Assembly: GCF_008329585.1 (NCBI RefSeq)
Contig: NZ_NPKP01000009.1
Coordinates: forward strand, 62,001-126,000
From: Mycolicibacterium sp. P9-22
GTDB taxonomy: Bacteria; Actinomycetota; Actinomycetes; Mycobacteriales; Mycobacteriaceae
Direction of reading: 5' to 3'
DNA length: 64,000 nt
Below, piece after piece: positions 8,484 through 16,017 of this stretch (positions are counted from its first letter, which is position 1; every line of letters begins with the position of its first letter). The translations under genes and the position numbers were made by a program. The notes beneath the pieces are model-generated. The model was not told the origin of the DNA. It made no database searches and saw nothing but the letters and a program-made list of their open reading frames with translations.

Positions 8484-9323
8484 ATGACATCGGCAGCTGC
8501 GGCGCCAAACATCGGTTTGAGCGATGAGAACACGATCCCTGCGCTCGGCATCGGAGTGGGCGGTCTCTCCGACGCCGAGGCCGAGCGTGTGGTCGCGGAA
8601 GCACTGGAAATCGGTGTCCGCCTTATCGATACCGCAGCCGCCTACGGAAACGAGGAGGGCGTCGGCCGGGCCATCGCGGCCTCCGGCGTGCCGCGCGCCG
8701 AGATCTTCCTCACCACCAAACTGGACATCCCCGATCTGGGATTCCAGGCATCCCAGGATGGGGCGAAGGCCAGCCTCGAGCGCCTCGGCCAGAGCTATGT
8801 GGACCTCTATCTGATCCACTGGCCCGCGGGCGAGAGCGGAAAGTACGTGGACAGCTGGGGCGGTCTGATGCGCGTCCAGGGTGACGGACTGGCCAAGTCG
8901 ATCGGCGTCGCGAACTTCACCCCGGATGACCTGTCGACGATCATCGATCTGACCTACGTGGTGCCGACGGTCAACCAGGTCGAGCTGCACCCGCAGCTGG
9001 TCCAGACCGAGCTGCGCGCGGCGCACGCCGAGCACGGCATCCTCACCCAGGCCTACAGCCCGCTGGGCGTGGGCAAGCTGCTGGAGAACCCGACGGTCAC
9101 CTCGGTCGCCGGCGAGTACGGCAAGACGCCGGCCCAGGTGCTGATCCGCTGGAACCTGCAGTTGAGCAATGCGGTCGTTTTCCGTTCGTCCTCGGCCGAA
9201 CGCATCGCGCAGAACTTCGACGTGTTCGACTTCGAGCTGGCCGAGGAGCACCTGGCGGCGCTGACCGCTCTCGACGACGGCACCCGCTTCCGCCCGGACC
9301 CGGCCACCTACACCGGCGAGTAG
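8484..9323 (+). CDS. Aldo/keto reductase, Rv2971-like
   Basis: 279 aa, same fold as the preceding gene. Catalytic elements are LIDTAAAYGNE, YVDLYLIHWPAG and VNQVELHPQL. The cofactor loop reads VVFRSSSAERIAQNF, lacking the usual P-K of IPKS; the remembered Rv2971 sequence shows a comparable change (VVVRSARPERIASNF), so this copy is the likely ortholog. Six nucleotides separate it from the upstream paralog, so the two form an operon. It ends 18 bp before a convergent membrane protein gene. Reduction of dicarbonyls or aldehydes is the family role; the natural substrate is not visible. Confidence 0.93.
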   Translation: MTSAAAAPNIGLSDENTIPALGIGVGGLSDAEAERVVAEALEIGVRLIDTAAAYGNEEGVGRAIAASGVPRAEIFLTTKLDIPDLGFQASQDGAKASLERLGQSYVDLYLIHWPAGESGKYVDSWGGLMRVQGDGLAKSIGVANFTPDDLSTIIDLTYVVPTVNQVELHPQLVQTELRAAHAEHGILTQAYSPLGVGKLLENPTVTSVAGEYGKTPAQVLIRWNLQLSNAVVFRSSSAERIAQNFDVFDFELAEEHLAALTALDDGTRFRPDPATYTGE

Positions 9324-9341
9324 CCCACTTCTCTGCGCGAG

Positions 9342-10484
9342 CTATGAGACCGGCGCGGGCGCCTTCTGGTGCTGTGTCGCCGAGACGGTCAGCGCGGCAA
9401 AGGCACTCAGGCCGGCGATGACGAAACACAGTGCGGTGTACCAGAGACTCCCGACGGGGTCACCGTTGTCGGTGACGCCGTCGACGGCCCCGAAGTACGC
9501 GGGTAGCGCCGCCACCCACAGCACGGCCATCACCGCCAGGTAACCGACGCCGAACCGCACCATCGGCGGGTTCGCGTACCGTGCCTCGGTGGCGCCGGCC
9601 GGCGTATTGCGCAGTCGCTGCCACTGTTTGACCAGCACCGGTATCGCGACGACGGCGATCACCACGAGTTCCAGCGCGTACACCACGCCCATCACGGTGA
9701 AGTTGGTGAACGATCCGATGATCGTCGCGGGGGCGGGCAGCAGCACCGTGCCGATCGAGGCCAGCACGCCGATCACGATGGTGCGCCACACGATCTGGAA
9801 CCCGGTGAACCGCCGGCCCCGGTCGGCGTGGCGGCCGATGAAGAACTGCACACAGAAGGCCAGCGACATCGGCCAGAGCGCGGCGAACACCACCACGCTG
9901 GGCAGCGGCACCGAGTCCAGGAACGGCTGGTTCATCGGGTGATCCAGTGTCCACTCCCACCAACGCAGTTGCGGGCCCAGGTGGTCGAAGATCTCATAGA
10001 ACGCGTGGTGCACGAAGCCGACGCACACCGCCCCGACCAGGGTGCCGTAACGGCGGAACACCCCCAGGGTCCGCACGATCTCGAAGGCGATGGTGGCCAT
10101 CATCGGGTAGATCGCGACGATGTAGAGCGGCAGGCGTCCCCACAGGAAGTCGACGGTGAACACATTGTGCGCGAACATCGTGTCGACGTACTCCGCGATC
10201 CCGAACTGCGCCGGAAAGTACAGCGGCGGTTCGATGATCAGCAGATAGGCGATGGCGCCGAACCACAACGCGATATTGGTCGCGTCACCGTGCCGACGGA
10301 GCCGGATGACCGCGTACACCAAGGCCAGGATCGCACCGAGGATCACGGTGAGTTCCAGCACCGGCAGCGTCCAATTCTCCAGCCCGAACGGGCTGCGCAG
10401 TTCCATCAGGCCGCCGGCCTCCGCGCACGAGAAGCCCAGACGTTCGGCGAGTTGCTCGAACGTCGGTGCACACAGGTCAGACAT
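9342..10484 (-). CDS. Polytopic membrane protein of unknown function
   Basis: 380 aa beginning MSDLCAPTFEQLAERLGF. About eight to ten hydrophobic helices follow, including VLELTVILGAILALVYAVI and VIAVVAIPVLV. I do not recognise a named family. Conserved-looking polar residues inside the membrane region include HNVF, HHAFYEIFDHLGP and HPMNQPF. The start overlaps the last 8 nt of the upstream gene, so the two proteins are translationally coupled and probably work together, with this one as a membrane partner or electron/lipid-handling subunit. That role is inference from context only. Confidence 0.75.
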   Translation of the reverse strand: MSDLCAPTFEQLAERLGFSCAEAGGLMELRSPFGLENWTLPVLELTVILGAILALVYAVIRLRRHGDATNIALWFGAIAYLLIIEPPLYFPAQFGIAEYVDTMFAHNVFTVDFLWGRLPLYIVAIYPMMATIAFEIVRTLGVFRRYGTLVGAVCVGFVHHAFYEIFDHLGPQLRWWEWTLDHPMNQPFLDSVPLPSVVVFAALWPMSLAFCVQFFIGRHADRGRRFTGFQIVWRTIVIGVLASIGTVLLPAPATIIGSFTNFTVMGVVYALELVVIAVVAIPVLVKQWQRLRNTPAGATEARYANPPMVRFGVGYLAVMAVLWVAALPAYFGAVDGVTDNGDPVGSLWYTALCFVIAGLSAFAALTVSATQHQKAPAPVS

Positions 10485-11403
10485 CGATGGCCTTCTTTTC
10501 CGCCGTGTACCACTTGGTGACGTCGTATCCGGCGTCGAACCGATCGAACCATTCCGCGGCCAGCGTGGGCAGCTTTTCGTGTTCCGGGTTGTGGCCGGGG
10601 ATCTGACTGCGCACGATGCCGGCCAGCGCGGTGGCCATCTCACGCTTGGGCAGGTGGGCGAACGCATTCGCCAGCGGCCCGTAGTCGGGGCGGCGCCCGA
10701 TGCGGGTGAGGAACTGGTTCTTGCGCCGCTCCAGGGCGAAGGTGGACACCGCGTCGACCTTGCGCACCTCCAGCGGGATGTGTTTGTTGAACCCATCGCA
10801 GGCCAGCCGGACCACGTCCAGGACGTGCTTGAAGATCGACGGCGCCACCCGCATCCGGTACCAGGGATCGTCGACGAGTCCGTCGTAGATGATCAGTGCG
10901 GAACTGCGGTGCTCGACCTCTTCGACGAAATGCCAGAGGAACAACGAGGCCACCCGGTCATCGCCGGGGGCGAACAGCGTGTCGTCGTGATCGAGCATGA
11001 GTTTGAAGACCGGCGTGAACGTGGCTTCCAGATCCGCGGTGTAGGCGAGCCGGTATTTCAGCGGCTTGGTATCCACCAGATCGTCGAAGGCGGCGATCAC
11101 CTCATCGAGGGTTTCCTTGAGCGCCGGGTAGGCCTTGACCAGTCCGCGGGCGTGCTGGCGGTGGGCCATCGAGTGCTGGCCCTCCTGCCGGGTGAAGGCG
11201 TCGGCTTCCTCGGCGATGACCGGGTCGGTGAGCAGCGGCTTCGCCTCGGCCATGGTGGTGACGATCATCTTCTCGAACGCGATGGCCAGAAACGACACCG
11301 CATTGGCCATCGCGGAGAACGCCGGGTTGGTCTCATTCCAGAGGAACGGCACGTCGTGATCGGCGAACCCGAACCGCATCTTTCGCACTTGCAGGTTGGT
11401 CAT
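10477..11403 (-). CDS. Probable ferritin-like diiron protein (annotated family: metal-dependent hydrolase, PF10118 type)
   Basis: 308-aa soluble helical protein. Families like this are usually labelled predicted metal-dependent hydrolase. The sequence, however, shows two E-x-x-H motifs, E74-G-Q-H77 and E162-V-E-H165, with further helix-borne acids E44 (IAFEKM) and E126 (ADLEATF). E, ExxH, E, ExxH in this order is the carboxylate-bridged diiron signature of ferritin-like oxygenases and oxidases. Its gene is divergent from a TetR regulator and overlaps the downstream membrane-protein gene by 8 nt. The substrate cannot be read from the sequence. Confidence 0.78.
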   Translation of the reverse strand: MTNLQVRKMRFGFADHDVPFLWNETNPAFSAMANAVSFLAIAFEKMIVTTMAEAKPLLTDPVIAEEADAFTRQEGQHSMAHRQHARGLVKAYPALKETLDEVIAAFDDLVDTKPLKYRLAYTADLEATFTPVFKLMLDHDDTLFAPGDDRVASLFLWHFVEEVEHRSSALIIYDGLVDDPWYRMRVAPSIFKHVLDVVRLACDGFNKHIPLEVRKVDAVSTFALERRKNQFLTRIGRRPDYGPLANAFAHLPKREMATALAGIVRSQIPGHNPEHEKLPTLAAEWFDRFDAGYDVTKWYTAEKKAIDV

Positions 11404-11422
11404 GGGCGGAAAACTATCACAC

Positions 11423-11454
11423 GATCATACGCTTTCACGTCCAACTGTATGATC
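11423..11454. promoter_or_regulatory. Inverted-repeat operator, probable TetR site
   Basis: GATCATAC (11423-11430) and GTATGATC (11447-11454) form a perfect 8-bp inverted repeat with a 16-bp spacer. It lies in the 111-bp gap between the divergent diiron-protein gene and the TetR gene, the expected position for autoregulation and control of the neighbour. Confidence 0.55.
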
Positions 11455-11514
11455 ACTGATGCGTGCTACCGTCCCAAGTCTCGAAAAATGATGCCCGCCG
11501 AGAGGAAGCTGGCC

Positions 11515-12147
11515 ATGGCACGCAGGCGCGGGTGGGGCGGCAACCCACCCCAGACCGACGAAGAGGCCACCCAGCGCATCATCACGGCCGCCGTCGACCT
11601 GATCAGCGCCACCGGATCGGCCGTCTCCCTCGCCGAGGTCGCCAACTCGCTGGGCATCATCCGCCAGACCGTGTATCGCTACTTCCCCACCTCCGATGCC
11701 CTGATGCATGCGGTGGCCATGGGTTCGGTCGATGCGTTTCTGGACCGTCTCGCCGAGAGCGTCCGCGGTCTGCACGACCCGGCCGACGCGCTCACCCAGG
11801 GCACCCTGTTCACCCTCGATGAGGTCAGCCGCACCCCGCACCTGGGCATCCTGCTCTCAGAGTCCTACCCGCACAACCACACCGAAGACCTGGCATCCGA
11901 GGAGGCTCGCGCCATCGGCATGCGCATGGTCGACCGCTTCGACGTGGACTGGGCCGCCCACGGCTATGACGAGGCCAGCCTGGAGGAACTCGTCGAGTTC
12001 ACCCTGCGGATCATGCTGTCCTTCTTCGTCGCCCCCAACGACGCCCACCGGCCACCGGCCGAGCTGCGAAAATTCCTGCGGCGCTGGCTCGGTGGCGCGG
12101 TGGCCGCCCAGCGGGATCAGATCGGTTCACCCACGCCGGGCGGATAG
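11515..12147 (+). CDS. TetR family transcriptional regulator
   Basis: 210 aa. The N-terminal helix-turn-helix spans about residues 18-65: TQRIITAAVDLISATGSAV followed by SLAEVANSLGIIRQTVYRYF, the standard TetR recognition helix. The C-terminal part is a ligand-binding domain without recognisable specificity. Start chosen at ATG 11515 because AGAGGA lies 8 nt upstream; the long upstream open frame is antisense to the diiron gene. It is divergent from the diiron/membrane gene pair and separated from it by the inverted repeat at 11423-11454, so it probably represses that pair. Confidence 0.9.
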   Translation: MARRRGWGGNPPQTDEEATQRIITAAVDLISATGSAVSLAEVANSLGIIRQTVYRYFPTSDALMHAVAMGSVDAFLDRLAESVRGLHDPADALTQGTLFTLDEVSRTPHLGILLSESYPHNHTEDLASEEARAIGMRMVDRFDVDWAAHGYDEASLEELVEFTLRIMLSFFVAPNDAHRPPAELRKFLRRWLGGAVAAQRDQIGSPTPGG

Positions 12148-12174
12148 GGCCGGCGCTTGCCTTATGGTTAGCGC

Positions 12175-13788
12175 GTGGAAGGGACCCCGTTCGGCCGATA
12201 CCGCCTGGTGAAGGTGCTGGGCCGAGGCGGAATGGGCGAGGTCTGGCAGGCCTATGACACCGCGATGAACCGGGTGGTGGCGCTGAAGGTGCTGCCCCCG
12301 AGCCTGGCCGACGACGACACCTATCAACGGCGTTTCCGTCGCGAGGCGCAGATGGCCGCCGGCCTGGACGAACCACATATCGTGCCGATCCACGACTTCG
12401 GCGAGATCGAGGGACGCCTCTACGTCACGATGCGGCTGATCGACGGCAGGACCGTGCACGAGCTCCTCGAAGGCGGTCCGCTGCCGCCCCAGCGCGCGGT
12501 CGGCATCATCGAGCAGATCGCCGCGGCCCTGCATGCGGCGCACCGGGTCGGGCTGGTGCACCGCGACGTCAAACCGTCGAACATCCTGGTGACCGAGGAA
12601 GACTTCGCCTACCTGATCGATTTCGGGATCGCCCGCACCGCCGGGGCCACCAAGCTGACCAGCACCGGATCCACCATCGGAACCCTGGCCTATATGGCGC
12701 CCGAGCGGCTGTCCACCGACAGCTGCGACGCCCGCGCCGATGTCTACGCCCTCACCTGCGTACTGCACGAGTGCCTCACCGGATCCCAGCCCTTCCCTGG
12801 TGACAGCGTGGAACGCCAGATCGCCGGCCATCTCACCCTTCCGCCGCCGCGGCCATCGACCATGCAGCCCGGGGTGCCCGCCCAGATGGATCAGGTCATC
12901 GTCACCGGCATGGCCAAGAATCCCGAGCACCGGTACGCCACCACCAGGGATCTGGCCGTCGCCGCCCGCGCCGCCGCGGCCCCGCCGGCCGCCCATGCCC
13001 ATCAGCCCACCGCGACCGCCGTGGCGACACCGCTGCCGTATCCCCCGTCGGCTTTCACGCCGGCCCCGCATGTGCCGCAACAGCACTGGCCGCACGCGCC
13101 CGCCCCGCACTGGCACCAGCCGGCGGCACCGCAGCGGGCGTGGTGGCGCGGCCCGGCGGTCCTCATCCCGATCGGTCTGGTCGGTGTCGCGGTGGTCGCC
13201 GCCGTGGCCGTCACCCTCGTGGTGACCGGCCGTTCGGACAACACCACCGGCCAGCAGCTCGCCACCGGCACCCCGCGCTCGGTGACGGCGACGAGTACCG
13301 CAGCGCCGCAGACGAACTCAACTTCCGCACCGACGGGCACCCAGACCCGGACGCCGGCCCAGTTGCAGTCCGCCGACGGTCTGGCCGCGCTGCTGCAGAC
13401 GCTGCGCGACAAGTTCGGCGACACCATGGGCTACCAATTGGTGGTCTACCCGGATTACGCGGTGGCCGACCGCGCCGACCCGACGAATTCCCATGTCGAG
13501 CAGGGCTACACCTACCGAGGCGACGGCTGGCAGGCCTGGGGGTCGGCGACCTCGACGAGTTCGTTCGACGTGCTCGCCGATCTCGGCTCCTTCGATGCGG
13601 CCGGGGTGGCGGGCACCCTGGCCGAGGCCCCGCAGACGCTGGGCGCACCGGACGGCACCGGGACCTACCTGATCGTGGAGGGCGCCGAGGGCGGCGGCGT
13701 AGAGCTGGCCATCCACTCCACCGCCCCGGGAACCGGCTTCATGCAGGTGAACCCGGACGGCAGCATCAAACAGGTGTTCCCGCCGTGA
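12175..13788 (+). CDS. Membrane-anchored serine/threonine protein kinase (PknF-like)
   Basis: 537 aa. The kinase domain (about 8-265) has the glycine loop GRGGMGEV, catalytic Lys38, the H-R-D motif with Asp131 and the following KPSN, DFG, and an activation loop rich in Thr/Ser ending at APE. A His/Pro-rich juxtamembrane linker leads to a transmembrane helix at about 326-349. The extracellular part starts with a Thr/Ser-rich stalk and ends in a domain of about 140 aa (from SADGLAALLQTLRDKFG) that probably senses a ligand. GTG start at 12175; TATGGT 6 nt upstream suggests a leaderless transcript. Its stop overlaps the next TetR gene by 4 nt. Closest to PknF/PknI-type kinases, exact ortholog uncertain. 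Confidence 0.92.
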   Translation: MEGTPFGRYRLVKVLGRGGMGEVWQAYDTAMNRVVALKVLPPSLADDDTYQRRFRREAQMAAGLDEPHIVPIHDFGEIEGRLYVTMRLIDGRTVHELLEGGPLPPQRAVGIIEQIAAALHAAHRVGLVHRDVKPSNILVTEEDFAYLIDFGIARTAGATKLTSTGSTIGTLAYMAPERLSTDSCDARADVYALTCVLHECLTGSQPFPGDSVERQIAGHLTLPPPRPSTMQPGVPAQMDQVIVTGMAKNPEHRYATTRDLAVAARAAAAPPAAHAHQPTATAVATPLPYPPSAFTPAPHVPQQHWPHAPAPHWHQPAAPQRAWWRGPAVLIPIGLVGVAVVAAVAVTLVVTGRSDNTTGQQLATGTPRSVTATSTAAPQTNSTSAPTGTQTRTPAQLQSADGLAALLQTLRDKFGDTMGYQLVVYPDYAVADRADPTNSHVEQGYTYRGDGWQAWGSATSTSSFDVLADLGSFDAAGVAGTLAEAPQTLGAPDGTGTYLIVEGAEGGGVELAIHSTAPGTGFMQVNPDGSIKQVFPP

Positions 13789-14444
13789 CCGCCGTCGACG
13801 AGCCTCGCCGTGCGCTGCGCAAGGACGCCGAACGTAACCGGCAACGCGTGCTCGACGCCGCACGGGAACTGTTCGCGCAGCGAGGTTTGGAAGCCACCCT
13901 CAACGATGTGGCCCACCACGCCAATGTCGGGGTCGGGACGGTGTACCGGCGATTCGCCACCAAACAGGAGCTGCTCGACGCGATCTTCGAAAGCGCCATC
14001 GACCAGATCGTGGCGCTCGCCGAAGCGGCCATGGGGCACCAGAATTCATGGGACGGCTTCGTGTGGTTCGTCGAGCACCTCTGCGAGATGACCGCGACCG
14101 ACCGCGGCCTGCGCGAGATGGTCTACAGCACCGCCTACGGCGGGCACCCGGTCGAATGCGCGCGGCTTCGGCTGGTCCCCCCGATCTCCACATTGGTGGA
14201 CCGCGCCCGCGCCGACGGCTACCTGCGTGCCGATGCCGACCACACGGACATGCCGATACTCAGCATGCTGGCCGGCACCGTGAGTGAATGGGCCGGCCAC
14301 GTCGAACCGGAACTCTGGCGCCGCTACGTCGCGTTGCTGCTCGACGGTCTGCGACACCGCGACGGGCAGGCCCGGCTGCCCGTGAACGCGCTCGACGACG
14401 ACCAGATGGACACCGCGATGAACGGCTGGCAGCCGGCCGGCTGA
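13785..14444 (+). CDS. TetR family transcriptional regulator
   Basis: 219 aa. The DNA-binding domain reads RVLDAARELFAQRGLEAT then LNDVAHHANVGVGTVYRRF, a typical TetR helix-turn-helix at about residues 20-62. The remainder is a helical effector domain with the SBP-like tail of many mycobacterial TetR proteins. The GTG start is set by the GTGA overlap with the kinase stop, so kinase and regulator are co-translated; regulation of this TetR by phosphorylation is possible but only an inference. The stop is 3 bp before the convergent beta-lactamase-like gene. Confidence 0.9.
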   Translation: MTAVDEPRRALRKDAERNRQRVLDAARELFAQRGLEATLNDVAHHANVGVGTVYRRFATKQELLDAIFESAIDQIVALAEAAMGHQNSWDGFVWFVEHLCEMTATDRGLREMVYSTAYGGHPVECARLRLVPPISTLVDRARADGYLRADADHTDMPILSMLAGTVSEWAGHVEPELWRRYVALLLDGLRHRDGQARLPVNALDDDQMDTAMNGWQPAG

Positions 14445-14447
14445 GAC

Positions 14448-15263
14448 CTACGGCGCCAACAGAATTCGAGCCAGCTCGGTGGTCGTCTGGACCCCGTCGT
14501 CGTACCCGCCCCGGCCGCCGAGGCCGTTCATGATGGCCAGTGTGTAGCGCTGGCCGGGACCGGCGAAGCCGACGGAATTGACCACCCAGCCGCCCTGCTC
14601 CTGCGACCAGCCGTTCTTGTTGCCGGGAGCCATCGCGGCACCGGCGCCCCAGACGCCCCACTGCTGAGCGCTGTCCACCCGCTGCATCTCGGCGACCACA
14701 GCCGCCGCGTTGGCCGGCGTGAGACCGGTGAGCACATAGTTCATCAGGGCGTCGAAATCGTCGGCGGTGCCCTTCTGAAATCCCCAGTACGGGTACACCT
14801 CACCGAATCCGGGCTGGGGCTGCACGCTTTTCATGCCGTAGCGACCGAAGTTGGTGTTGAAGACATTGCCGGTCCCGCCGTAACGCGACCACAGCGAATC
14901 GGCGGCGTCATTGTCGGAACTGCGCAGCATCGCGGCCATCTGTTCCCGATCGGCCGCCGTCAGACGCAGCGTGCCGGCCTGCTCACGGCTGAGCAGGTCG
15001 GCCACCATCGCCAGTTTGATCGTCGATGCGGTCCAGATCGGCGTGCCCGCCGCGGCATTGCGGTAACGGGCGCCGGTCACCCGGTCACGCAGCACGAATC
15101 CGACCGTGCCCGGTCGGGTGGCAATGTACTTCTCAGCGGCCGTGATGCGCTGCTGCAGCACGCATTGCGGGTCCGGGGCACCGCAATTCGCCGACGCCAC
15201 CGGAGCCAGGATCAGGCCCGCGCACACCATCCAGACCGCCGCCAGGGCCAGTGCGTGTTTCAC
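14448..15263 (-). CDS. Secreted class A beta-lactamase-like serine hydrolase
   Basis: 271 aa. Residues 1-25 form a signal peptide (hydrophobic core, then APVASA cleavage region). The penicillin-interacting fold is shown by S80-T-I-K83 (SxxK nucleophile motif) and S116-D-N118 (SDN loop). The third box, normally KTG, reads K216-N-G. Such proteins range from true beta-lactamases to peptidoglycan-binding homologs, so activity is uncertain. GTG start at 15263 overlaps the stop of the upstream DsbA-like gene by 4 nt (GTGA), giving an operon that begins at the BlaI-type operator at 15975. Confidence 0.88.
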   Translation of the reverse strand: MKHALALAAVWMVCAGLILAPVASANCGAPDPQCVLQQRITAAEKYIATRPGTVGFVLRDRVTGARYRNAAAGTPIWTASTIKLAMVADLLSREQAGTLRLTAADREQMAAMLRSSDNDAADSLWSRYGGTGNVFNTNFGRYGMKSVQPQPGFGEVYPYWGFQKGTADDFDALMNYVLTGLTPANAAAVVAEMQRVDSAQQWGVWGAGAAMAPGNKNGWSQEQGGWVVNSVGFAGPGQRYTLAIMNGLGGRGGYDDGVQTTTELARILLAP

Positions 15264-15919
15264 CCCAGCGCGCTGTCGATGGCATTGCGCAGGTCGTCGG
15301 ATCTCTGTACCGGGATCTGCTCGCCGTTGACGAAGAAGGTGGGAGTGCCCATCACGCCGAGCGCTTCGCCGTCACGTTGGTCGACCCGGATGCGCTCCAG
15401 GGTGGCCGGGTCGTTGTAGGCGGCATCGAAGGCCGCCATATCAAGTCCGAGATCACCGGCGAAGCCCCGGAAGATGTGGTCGGCGGGGGTGCGCTGCTCT
15501 CCCCATTCGGCCTGGGTGTCGAACATCTTTCGGTACATCGCTTCGAGTTGGCCCTGCTGCGCTGCGGCTTCGACGGCGCGGGCGGCGCGTTCGCCGTTGA
15601 AGTGGCCCGACAGCGGGAAGTACCGCAGCACGAACTCGACGCGGTCGCCGTAGTCAGCGCGCAGCTGCTCGACAATCGGATAGGCGGCCCGGCAGCCCTC
15701 GCATTCGAAGTCGAGGAATTCGACGAACGTCACGGTCGCGTCCCGGGGAGCGTTCAGGCGGTGACTGCTGTCGCGTACCACCTGGACCGCGCCGGTGTCC
15801 GGGGTCCGCACGCCGCGGTCGCCGTCACCGCGGTTGATCAGTAGCACGACACCCACCGCCAGGATGACCAGGACGGCGAATGCGGTCACCCAGGCGCGCC
15901 CGGCGCGGGTCTTCAACAC
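15260..15919 (-). CDS. DsbA-like exported thiol:disulfide protein
   Basis: 219 aa with one N-terminal membrane anchor (about 9-28) and a thioredoxin/DsbA domain. The redox motif is C73-E-G-C76 and the cis-Pro loop is MGTPTFFVNG. GTG 15919 is chosen because GGGGAAGA lies just upstream; a longer frame up to 15961 has no such site. TTG 15916 is an alternative. Translationally coupled to the beta-lactamase-like gene and divergent from the L,D-transpeptidase gene, sharing its control region. It may supply or remove disulfides in exported wall enzymes; this is inferred from context. Confidence 0.88.
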   Translation of the reverse strand: MLKTRAGRAWVTAFAVLVILAVGVVLLINRGDGDRGVRTPDTGAVQVVRDSSHRLNAPRDATVTFVEFLDFECEGCRAAYPIVEQLRADYGDRVEFVLRYFPLSGHFNGERAARAVEAAAQQGQLEAMYRKMFDTQAEWGEQRTPADHIFRGFAGDLGLDMAAFDAAYNDPATLERIRVDQRDGEALGVMGTPTFFVNGEQIPVQRSDDLRNAIDSALG

Positions 15920-15974
15920 GGCTGCTCTTCCCCGATGCACCGCTCGCGCCGGCCCGCACACGCGTTGACGTGCA

Positions 15975-15995
15975 TCTACGTAGTTACTACGTAGA
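15975..15995. promoter_or_regulatory. BlaI-type operator between dsbA/bla operon and ldt
   Basis: A 21-bp palindrome: arms TCTACGTAGT and ACTACGTAGA around one central base. It can be written TCTACG-N9-CGTAGA. It lies 22 bp upstream of the transpeptidase ATG and 55 bp upstream of the dsbA-like start, so one site could control both directions. The same TCTACG-N9-CGTAGA design recurs before blaI at 18556-18576. Confidence 0.75.
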
Positions 15996-16017
15996 ATGTT
16001 AGCGCAAGGGCACTTCG

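Noticed and set aside
7296..9251. 651-codon open frame on the minus strand across both aldo/keto reductase genes
   Set aside because: It is antisense to two clearly conserved genes, has repetitive His/Asp/Gly composition typical of a high-GC shadow frame and no domain.
10252..11514. Upstream extension of the TetR frame at 11515 by 421 codons
   Set aside because: The extension is antisense to the diiron and membrane genes, and a good ribosome site marks ATG 11515.
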